From NCBI GenBank assembly GCA_017621205.1, contig JAGATQ010000044.1, positions 1 through 60,940 on the forward strand: DNA of 60,940 nucleotides. The letters are read 5' to 3'. This stretch comes from Lachnospira sp. (lineage in GTDB: Bacteria > Bacillota > Clostridia > Lachnospirales > Lachnospiraceae). The notes below the pieces were generated by a model. That model was given only the letters and a program-made list of their open reading frames with translations. It did not search any database and was not told the origin of the DNA. This document shows positions 54,512-60,940 of this stretch, in pieces (position 1 is the first letter of the stretch; each line of letters begins with the position of its first letter). The position numbers and the translations under genes are program-made.

Positions 54512-55630
54512 ATGGCGGAAAATGCATTTGATAAAGGAATTGATTATTTGCGTGAGGCGTATCAAGCAATGAAAGACGTCGAGGAGATAAAAGCGTCTCA
54601 GAATAAGGCGAAGGCAGAGGCGAAACGTTTTTCTAAGCTGGTGGCACAGGAAGAGAAAAACAAAAAAGATGAAATTACCACAGCAATAAAGCAGCGGACA
54701 GATCAGATTGGAATGGCTTATGACAATGAGATGGATGTGGTAAGACAGAAAATAAAAAAGCTGGATGCTAAGCGGCAGACACAAAAAGCAAAACAGCAGG
54801 ATATGCGTTATGATGCTGAAACAGAAGGATTCCGGCAGGAAGCATCTCTTTGCGAGGCAGAGATAAAAAATGTGTTGAAGCAGCATCATATTTCTGCTAT
54901 ATGCAGAACTGATTTGTTTTACAGTCTGTTTATGCCTAAAGGAATTAAGGACTTTCTGGTTATATTATTGTGGCTGCTGGTTTTGCTATTGGTAATACCG
55001 TTTTGTATCTGCCTGTTAGGGAAATATACTTTTTTAAAGGGAGTCGCTTCTCTTACAGTGTATTATATATTGATATTCGTGTGTTGTATTAGTATTGTGT
55101 TTATCACTTATTTATTGATTTCGAACCGGACGAAGGTGCGTTATCCAGAACCATTGCTTCATTGTAGAGATGAGAAGACCAAGCTTCATGCAATTAAAAG
55201 ACAGATGCGTGCAGTGCGCAATAAAATACAGAAGGATAAGGATGAAAGCAGATATGATTTAGGCTCATTTGATACCCGGATGGAGGCGCTTAAGGTGGAG
55301 CTTTCCGAAATAGGAGAGCAGAAAAAACAGGCGTTGCTGGAATTTGATAAGACAAAACGCCCGGTTGTAGAGCAGGAGATTGCTGCCTCCCATGATGGAA
55401 AGATTGCAGAATATGAGCAGGGGAGAAAGGAAGCGGAAGATTATCAGGATTCTGCCGAGAGCCAGCTTGCAACGCTTCGTCTTAGAATCGTCAATGAATA
55501 CGAAGCATATCTTGGAAAGGAATATATGACGATTGAGAAATTAGATTTGCTGCTTGCCATTATGGAGGAAGAAGGTGTGGCTACCATCGGGGAGGCCATT
55601 GCGGTATACAATGGAAAGATGGAGGTATAA
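54512..55630 (+). CDS. Coiled-coil membrane protein of unknown function
   Basis: 372 residues: a Lys/Glu/Gln-rich coiled coil (about 20-125), two membrane segments (about 148-172 and 182-205), then a second charged coiled coil (about 225-345). Both long helical parts should be on the cytoplasmic side. GGAGGAGG lies before ATG. Probably co-transcribed with the EIIC-like gene. Its 3' end overlaps the convergent yyaC gene by 90 bp. No named family recognised. Confidence 0.65.
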   Translation: MAENAFDKGIDYLREAYQAMKDVEEIKASQNKAKAEAKRFSKLVAQEEKNKKDEITTAIKQRTDQIGMAYDNEMDVVRQKIKKLDAKRQTQKAKQQDMRYDAETEGFRQEASLCEAEIKNVLKQHHISAICRTDLFYSLFMPKGIKDFLVILLWLLVLLLVIPFCICLLGKYTFLKGVASLTVYYILIFVCCISIVFITYLLISNRTKVRYPEPLLHCRDEKTKLHAIKRQMRAVRNKIQKDKDESRYDLGSFDTRMEALKVELSEIGEQKKQALLEFDKTKRPVVEQEIAASHDGKIAEYEQGRKEAEDYQDSAESQLATLRLRIVNEYEAYLGKEYMTIEKLDLLLAIMEEEGVATIGEAIAVYNGKMEV

Positions 55631-56233
55631 ACGTTTCAAACAATCCATAATGCCATCACTGATGAAATCTGCCAGCTCCATTAGGTCACTAAGCTTTGTG
55701 TGACGTAGGGAGAGCTGACTTTTATAGGAGCTGCTGCGGGCTTCACCGATAATTCCGGTAACGGATATCTGACCGACCTGCGGCAGCTTTTTATTTACGC
55801 CCTCCCCGGGAGTTAAAGGTTGATTTGTTAAGGTGACACATCCAAGGTGATTCGGGTAACCTAAAGAAGCATCCACTACTACCAACAGACAGCTTTCAAA
55901 ATCAATTCCCTTTTTTTTATAATCCTTTTTGATTGTTTCTAAGGTCTCTTCTAAGTTGACAGCATGAACAGGGTTCTTAAGTGTTCCAAAGATACGGATA
56001 TCCGGTAAAAAGGCTTTTTCCCGTGTTCCATTAAGGGAGGCAAGCTGTTTTCTGATTTGATGTCCTACGAAAGGACCCAGGCTGTCTCCGGTTACCTTGT
56101 CAGTTCCAATGCAGAGAATGGCAATAGAATGTAATGAATCCGGATATTTGCACATCATCTCAAACAAATTATTAGAAAAATTAAGAAGCTGCCTGCGCTC
56201 CTTGCAGGAATAATAGTATACTGGTTCCTTCAT
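55541..56233 (-). CDS. yyaC: Sporulation protein YyaC (DUF1256, Gpr-like fold)
   Basis: 230 residues. Conserved blocks: LCIGTDKVTGDSLGPFVG near 40-57, GTLKNPVHAVNLEE, VVVDASLGYPNHLGCVTL and GQISVTGIIGE. The family is a spore-specific relative of the germination protease Gpr, so the host should sporulate or have recently lost sporulation. ATG at 56233 has GGGAGG upstream. The last ~25 residues (RNGLPDGSHTFFLHNGKQQI) exceed the usual length and lie in the part overlapping the convergent gene, a probable late stop. Confidence 0.9.
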   Translation of the reverse strand: MKEPVYYYSCKERRQLLNFSNNLFEMMCKYPDSLHSIAILCIGTDKVTGDSLGPFVGHQIRKQLASLNGTREKAFLPDIRIFGTLKNPVHAVNLEETLETIKKDYKKKGIDFESCLLVVVDASLGYPNHLGCVTLTNQPLTPGEGVNKKLPQVGQISVTGIIGEARSSSYKSQLSLRHTKLSDLMELADFISDGIMDCLKRLYLHLSIVYRNGLPDGSHTFFLHNGKQQI

Positions 56234-56456
56234 AATGTCCTCCCTATATGCTTTGGTTATGGTAATCATATCCAAATAAAATGGAATTATGCATATTGCA
56301 TTCATAATGTTATTGATGTTATTACGAAATTGTTAATCCTAAAATTCTTTGTCAAAACTTGCGTATTATTTTAGGTATAACGGTTAGCGTTTGACAAAAT
56401 GTGCATTTTTTTTGTGCTATGTTCTAAAGGTACAAGCATAAGCAGGAGGTGCCAGT

Positions 56457-57749
56457 ATGGAGCAGAACAAGGAAACAACCAAACCGATTCAATATAAAAA
56501 GAAGGAACGGAAACGGGAGCTGCCCAAAAATGTGAGGCAGATTGGAGAAATTGCAGGGAAACAACGTATTTATGTAGAGGATTATGTGGTCACTTATTTG
56601 AATCAGCTGGCACATCCGACGAATACCGTTGCCCGTGGTGCTATTTTGTTGGGAGAATGGGTTCATTACGATAAGGAGGATGTATTGTTTATCAGTGGGG
56701 CAATTGAGGCGGACCATTTATCCTTTGATATGCGGGAAGTATCATTTTCTGATGAGACATGGACGCAGTTATATGAGAAGATTAATCAGTATTTTGAAGA
56801 AATCAACGTGGTAGGCTGGTTCTTGTCACGGCTTGGGTATTCCATTAAATTAACAGATTCTATGCGTAAGCTGCATAGCCAATATTTTAAAGGGCAGGGA
56901 AGTGTGCTGTATTTAATGGATGCTCTTGAGCAGGAGGATGCATTTTTCTTAAATAAGGAAGGAAAGCTACAGCAGCAACCCGGTTACTACATATATTATG
57001 AGAGAAACACACCAATGCAGAATTATCTGATTGAAAATCAGGCGATTGAGCGAACCGTGGGACAGGATAAACGAATTGATTATAAGGACGGACAGCTTTT
57101 ACATAGCTATCATGAGATTATGGCAAGCCGCCAGGGAAGAAAGGATGAAAAGAGAGTTACCAGCCTTCTTTATGTTACCAGTGCTATGCTGGTCATTGTT
57201 TTTCTTGCATTGTCAATTAGTATATTTAACAATTACGATAAGTTAAAAAGTGTGCAGGAATCTCTGAATGTCATAATGGGGGGCGACCAGTTAGCGAACG
57301 CGGATAAGGATAGTGAAAAGGATGGCGTTGAGGCACAAACAGATAGTCCGCATGTTCAGGACACAGTTACAGGTGCAGCAGCTCTCACATCACAGGATGC
57401 CATTGACACGGCATTGTCGCTACAGAATGAGACTACTGCAGCTGCCACGTCACAGGATGCTGCAAATGGGGAAAATACAGCAGCAGAAAGTACAACAGAG
57501 GCATCGACACAATCTGAACAAATTCCTGTGCAGGATGAGAGTGGGGTTAGCAACACGGATACTGTGGAGGCTTCGGGAACAACTGCTAACAGCTATTACA
57601 CAGTGCAGGTTGGAGATACGCTGCTCTCTATCAGTCAAAAAATATATCATTCGGATGCCTATGTGGATAGTCTGCGACTTGCCAATGAGATAGGGGAAAA
57701 TGATTTTATTTATCCCGGGCAGCAGATTATACTCCCTGTGGTACAATAA
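56457..57749 (+). CDS. Degenerate MPN/JAB-like domain, membrane segment and LysM domain
   Basis: 430 residues. Residues ~35-180 resemble an MPN (JAMM) domain: ARGAILLGEW, then VVGWFLSRLGYSIKLTDSMRK where active enzymes have a GWxHSHPG..LSxxD pattern. The two metal His residues are replaced by Leu and Arg, so it should be catalytically dead. A membrane segment (about 241-262) is followed by a Thr/Ser/Ala-rich extracytoplasmic linker and a C-terminal LysM domain (YYTVQVGDTLLSISQKIYH near 380-430). It may link cytoplasmic protein binding to the wall. GCAGGAGGTG precedes ATG. Confidence 0.75.
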   Translation: MEQNKETTKPIQYKKKERKRELPKNVRQIGEIAGKQRIYVEDYVVTYLNQLAHPTNTVARGAILLGEWVHYDKEDVLFISGAIEADHLSFDMREVSFSDETWTQLYEKINQYFEEINVVGWFLSRLGYSIKLTDSMRKLHSQYFKGQGSVLYLMDALEQEDAFFLNKEGKLQQQPGYYIYYERNTPMQNYLIENQAIERTVGQDKRIDYKDGQLLHSYHEIMASRQGRKDEKRVTSLLYVTSAMLVIVFLALSISIFNNYDKLKSVQESLNVIMGGDQLANADKDSEKDGVEAQTDSPHVQDTVTGAAALTSQDAIDTALSLQNETTAAATSQDAANGENTAAESTTEASTQSEQIPVQDESGVSNTDTVEASGTTANSYYTVQVGDTLLSISQKIYHSDAYVDSLRLANEIGENDFIYPGQQIILPVVQ

Positions 57750-57839
57750 ATGCATGACCGTCTTCACTTGTAACTTATGGATAAATAGTATATACTAAAC
57801 ACGGATGGATGCATGGCACTATCGCGAGGAGGAATTTTT

Positions 57840-59318
57840 TTGATTACCAGAATAACCGATGATAACAAAAAAAATGCAAAAAAAAATAAGATAGATATTG
57901 GCACCCCCAAGATTACAGATCAGGACCCATTTCTGGATGCAGCGGATAAGGAGACAGAGGATGATGGGGATTTGTATGAAGAGGAGGAACAGCCTCAAAA
58001 GAAGGGAATACTATCTAAGAAATCCGGTGTTGTAAAGCAAGACTACGGGGATGCAGAAGTTATTGTATTGAGACAGCATTCAGGGAAAGTATATATTGCT
58101 GCCGGAGTAATCATTGTACTGCTTTTGGCAGTGTTTGGCTTTTTTTATCTAAATAGGACACATGACAGTTATGCAGTAGATTCCAACGCACAGCGTACTG
58201 ATAGAACGGCAATGGAATACCTTTCTTTTCAGGGAGGTTTTATTAAGTATAATATGGATGGAATTACTTATGAAGACCGGGCTGGCAATATTGTCTGGAC
58301 GGAGGCATTTACCATGGTAGACCCCAAGGTGGTAACGAGGGGAGAATATGTGGCAATTACCGATATTGGCAATAACTCTTATGCATTATACAACACAAGC
58401 AAAAAGATTGGCAATTTTACTACTGACTATCCGATTACAGATATTCAGGTGGCAACACAGGGGCTGGTGGTTGTGGTGTTAGAGCATGAAAAGGTCAATT
58501 ATATTGTTGCTTTTGACCGTGCAGGCTCAAGGAAGTATATTGAGATAAAAACCTCCATTAATAAGAATGGATACCCATTGGCGATTGCTATGTCGGATGA
58601 TGGCAAGAAGCTTGTGGTGTCCTATATTACCATTAATCAGGGAACCGTTGAAAATTCTCTGACCTTTTATAATTTTGATGATGTCGGGCAGAATGAGGTA
58701 GACCGGCAGGTAGGTTACAAGAAGTTTACGGGACAGCTCTTTCCGAGCTTGGAATTTTTGTCGAATGATACCGTTTGTGCCTTTGGCGACAGTCGTTTTG
58801 TAATCTATTCCATGAAACAAAAGCCCAAGGAAATTATTAACAAAAAGGTAAAGGATGAAATAAAGAGCGTTTTTTACAATTCCTCTTATGTAGGTTATGT
58901 GAGCAGGGAAAGACATACGATGGGGACAACAGAGCAGACATCAGTAAATGTGGTAAAGGCAGCAGGTACAACGAAGCAGGAGTTAGAAAAGACAGAACAG
59001 AACAAAACAGAACAGGCAATAGAAACAACAGAGGAAGTTTCCGGGACAGCATCGGCTAATTATGTTTTGAAGGCGTTTAATTTAAAAGGAAAGCAGATAT
59101 TAACAGAGGATATTGATTTTAATTATACTAACATCCACTCTACAGAGAATGAGATTATTCTATTGTCTAGTGAACAATGTCGTATTATCAAATATAATGG
59201 TTTTGTTAAGTTTAAGAAGGATTTTAATAACGAACTAGTCGATTTCTTTCCTTCTAACCGGAACAATCATTATGTGTTGATAACAAGGGATGCGACGCAG
59301 ATGATACATTTAAATTAA
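57840..59318 (+). CDS. DUF5711-like membrane-anchored beta-propeller protein
   Basis: 492 residues: an acidic cytoplasmic N-terminus (about 1-85), one membrane segment (VYIAAGVIIVLLLAVFGFFY, about 87-110), then an extracytoplasmic beta-rich region with repeated hydrophobic strands, including VVTRGEYVAITDIGNNSYALY and GYPLAIAMSDDGKKLVVSYI, suggesting a propeller. A Thr/Glu/Gln-rich insert lies near 365-405. I chose TTG at 57840 because GAGGAGG is 7 nt upstream; ATG at 57813 lacks a site. Likely co-functions with the LysM and CvpA-type neighbours at the envelope. Confidence 0.7.
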   Translation: MITRITDDNKKNAKKNKIDIGTPKITDQDPFLDAADKETEDDGDLYEEEEQPQKKGILSKKSGVVKQDYGDAEVIVLRQHSGKVYIAAGVIIVLLLAVFGFFYLNRTHDSYAVDSNAQRTDRTAMEYLSFQGGFIKYNMDGITYEDRAGNIVWTEAFTMVDPKVVTRGEYVAITDIGNNSYALYNTSKKIGNFTTDYPITDIQVATQGLVVVVLEHEKVNYIVAFDRAGSRKYIEIKTSINKNGYPLAIAMSDDGKKLVVSYITINQGTVENSLTFYNFDDVGQNEVDRQVGYKKFTGQLFPSLEFLSNDTVCAFGDSRFVIYSMKQKPKEIINKKVKDEIKSVFYNSSYVGYVSRERHTMGTTEQTSVNVVKAAGTTKQELEKTEQNKTEQAIETTEEVSGTASANYVLKAFNLKGKQILTEDIDFNYTNIHSTENEIILLSSEQCRIIKYNGFVKFKKDFNNELVDFFPSNRNNHYVLITRDATQMIHLN

Positions 59319-59325
59319 TGTACAT

Positions 59326-59385
59326 TAGTGTACTGTATCGTTTATATTTCGCCAAACGACGCAGAATGAATGATACAGTACACTA
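59326..59385. repeat. Palindrome with 14-bp arms and 32-nt centre
   Basis: TAGTGTACTGTATC (59326-59339) and GATACAGTACACTA (59372-59385) are perfectly complementary. The centre includes CGCCAAACGACGCAG and does not match the large palindrome family. No T-run, so a terminator role is weak. The half-site AGTGTACT also occurs at 41724-41739. Confidence 0.65.
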
Positions 59386-59419
59386 GTTACATAAAATCCG
59401 GGAATTCGGGAGTTACATC

Positions 59420-60139
59420 ATGAATGCTTTAACAGTTATATTATTAATATATATATTACTGGAAGCCCTGCTTGGATGTAAGCGGGGTTTTTTTCGCTCC
59501 GTTCTTTCGTTGGCGGTGCTTGTGATTACTATGATATTTGCCTGTAAGCTAAGTCCACAGGTGGCTAATTATTTATCGAAGGAGACAAAACTTCAGCAAA
59601 CGATAGCCGAGCGGATTGAAGGATATATGGAAAAAAATGAAAATGAAGAAGATTCATTAGGCACAGATACAACAAGCCGGAGCGAACAAAAAGAGTTTTT
59701 AGAAAATGCTGGATTTCCAAGTTATTTGAGTGAGGTTTTAAGAGACAATAACAATATTGAGTTTTTTGATGCCCTGAAGGTAGATAGTTTTTATCCTTAT
59801 ATCGCTGCATATCTTGCCACTGTAATTATTAATATTTTATCTTATTTTATTACATTTTTGGTTGTATGGACGATACTACATATGTTATCTGGTATTCTAA
59901 AGGGAATTGGTGAACTCCCGGTTTTGAGACTGTTAAACCGCATCGGGGGAATGTTGTTTGGAATAGGAAAAGCATTGTTGGTGATAAGCCTGTTTCTTCT
60001 TTTGGTTACCATGCTGAGCAGTACCGATTTTGGTCGGCTCGTAGTGGCACAGATGGAGGAAAGTCCGCTTTTAAGTGCTTTTTATGAGCATAACCCTCTA
60101 ATTTTTTTTATTACAGATATCACGGAGCAGATTTTTTAA
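59420..60139 (+). CDS. CvpA-family membrane protein
   Basis: 239 residues with a CvpA-like arrangement: two N-terminal membrane segments with GCKRGFFRSVLSLAVLV, a hydrophilic insert (about 70-110), then two more hydrophobic regions with ILKGIGELPVLRLLNRIGGMLFGIGKALL, the hallmark block near residues 165-195. CvpA proteins support envelope integrity and, in enterobacteria, colicin V production. No strong binding site is visible, though GGGAGTTACATC precedes ATG. Confidence 0.82.
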   Translation: MNALTVILLIYILLEALLGCKRGFFRSVLSLAVLVITMIFACKLSPQVANYLSKETKLQQTIAERIEGYMEKNENEEDSLGTDTTSRSEQKEFLENAGFPSYLSEVLRDNNNIEFFDALKVDSFYPYIAAYLATVIINILSYFITFLVVWTILHMLSGILKGIGELPVLRLLNRIGGMLFGIGKALLVISLFLLLVTMLSSTDFGRLVVAQMEESPLLSAFYEHNPLIFFITDITEQIF

Positions 60140-60152
60140 TGTTACTACGCAA

Positions 60153-60210
60153 GCCTTGCACATAAAATTACTTAACTTGTATACAAGCTTCAAGTACAAA
60201 GTTTGAATTA
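60153..60210 (+). repeat. Diverged copy of inverted repeat family S
   Basis: TTGCACATAAAATTACTTAAC..GTACAAAGTTTGAA resembles 35375-35430 (TTCGCACATAGAAATTACTAGC..GTGCGAAGTTTGAG). The arms no longer pair well. A possible fragment also occurs at 52915-52930. Confidence 0.4.
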
Positions 60211-60240
60211 CTATATATATTATGATGTTGGAGGAAAATG

Positions 60241-60290
60241 GTATTTTGCCCCCTCGCTGATGCCATGGATTGCTTTGTTGTTTCATACAA
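60241..60290 (-). repeat. Dispersed repeat family R, copy 3 (minus strand)
   Basis: The reverse complement reads GAAACAACAAAGCAATCCAT followed by GGCATCAGCGAGGGGGCAAAATACC, matching copies at 690 and 31617. It lies between the CvpA-like gene and the rRNA promoter. Confidence 0.55.
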
Positions 60291-60411
60291 TTTATAGATG
60301 TTTGGCGCTTTGGGGATACCATATTTCGTGGCATCGAACAAATGAACCTTAAATCCTTTCAAACTAGGATAAAATAAGGGAATATTATATAAAAAAATGT
60401 TTGAAAAAATG

Positions 60412-60440
60412 TTGACAAAGTAGATTTCAAGTGGTATTAT
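60412..60440 (+). promoter_or_regulatory. rRNA operon promoter
   Basis: TTGACA (60412-60417), exactly 17 bp, TATTAT (60435-60440), preceded by A-tracts like an UP element. The predicted start is near 60447, leaving a leader of about 460 nt before 16S rRNA. Confidence 0.85.
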
Positions 60441-60446
60441 TAATTT

Positions 60447-60906
60447 CGTTGCCGACGAAAAACACTAGAATAAATGAGACAGAAAGGCAGCACAGCATGT
60501 ATTCAAACCATTGATTAAGGAAGAGAATCACATGCAGGACAACTTTGATAACTGAATAATAAGACAAACCTGAAAATGACAAAAAAGTTTCATGATATCG
60601 GTAGTAAGGAATTACTAGTGATAGGAATGGGAACAGTTGTTGATTAGTAATAAGAAGCAACACCTAAAAACAGTAAAAAGGACAGGAAAAGATAGCCAAG
60701 TGTTATTTTGAACTGGTTCGAATGAAGGAGACTCCGTTTTTACTAGGTTCGGAAGAACCTCACCAAGTAAAAAGGAGTGGATTGAGGAAACTACTCTTTT
60801 ACTAAATTCGCAAAAGCAAGTTTTGCTCATTAAGTAAAAAGTAGGGGATTTTACTAAACTCAGAAAAGAACGAAGTTCTTTTCTTCGTAAAGTAAAACCA
60901 CCAATC
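60447..60906 (+). other. 16S rRNA leader region with three tandem hairpins
   Basis: No credible protein gene. An ACTTTGATAACTGAATAA segment (about 60541-60558) resembles conserved boxA-like sequence in Firmicute rRNA leaders. Three hairpins follow with the same outer stem TTTTACT..AGTAAAA: 60731-60778, 60791-60844 and 60849-60897. Inner stems differ (GGTTC-ggaa-GAACC; GCAAAA..TTTTGC; GAAAAGAAC-gaa-GTTCTTTTC). They may be processing or antitermination signals. Confidence 0.7.
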
Positions 60907-60940
60907 ACAACATGAGAGTTCGATCCTGGCTCAGGATGAA
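60907..60940 (+). rRNA. 16S rRNA, first ~30 bases (cut by window end)
   Basis: GAGAGTTCGATCCTGGCTCA is the conserved 5' end of bacterial 16S rRNA; the following GGATGAA fits clostridia. One base (C in AGAGTTCGATCC) differs from the common primer-derived version AGAGTTTGATCC. The exact mature 5' end is approximate. Confidence 0.92.

Overview
The window looks like chromosomal DNA of a Gram-positive, spore-forming clostridium, most probably a Lachnospiraceae member. It is AT-rich. It carries a meso-DAP-type MurE, a YyaC-type sporulation protein and strong sigma-A promoters, and the 16S rRNA start at the right edge reads as clostridial. The genus cannot be fixed from the sequence alone.

Layout. 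1-5.2 kb: GIY-YIG protein, dapF, murE, a DUF4203-like membrane protein, a YgjP-type metalloprotein and a small hypothetical gene. 5.4-25 kb (minus strand): an accessory island. Read 5' to 3' it contains a membrane protein gene and then six paralogous membrane-anchored proteins. Each is (or once was) followed by a gene for a lipase-fold (Mbeg1-like) N-terminus. Only the last toxin-like gene is complete: a 2000-residue RTX protein followed by its HlyB-like ABC exporter and HlyD-like adaptor. The earlier copies are all cut just after the same five residues (GFSNE), and palindromic elements lie at the cut ends. I read this as a type I-secreted lipase-type toxin with a polymorphic immunity family and orphan toxin-start/immunity units. 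That is an inference from architecture.

25-34 kb: aryl-sulfotransferase-like gene, cysD, cysNC and a ChrA-type transporter (an apparent PAPS/sulfation operon), then mnmA, a small Asn/Lys-rich protein, a candidate small RNA and a rhodanese. 34-39 kb: pantothenate/CoA cluster (PanG-like reductase, panB, panC, panD, coaBC). 39-48 kb: Ig-like surface protein, DUF885 lipoprotein, pckA, metG. 48-52 kb: small secreted protein plus a large FtsX-type permease and its ATPase. 52.5-53.3 kb: an inverted pair of large structured palindromic repeats. 53-60 kb: EIIC-like membrane protein, coiled-coil membrane protein, yyaC, a degenerate-MPN/LysM protein, a DUF5711-like protein and a CvpA-like protein. 60.4-60.94 kb: rRNA promoter, a leader with three tandem hairpins and the first bases of 16S rRNA.

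A second theme is a dispersed palindrome family with at least seven copies (plus one collapsed copy). A conserved apex is flanked by long, nearly perfect inverted arms. The arms differ from copy to copy but stay complementary within each copy, and most share a CTAT motif at the same depth. Two copies carry a much larger structured insert. All functional statements come from reading motifs by eye; no database search was run.
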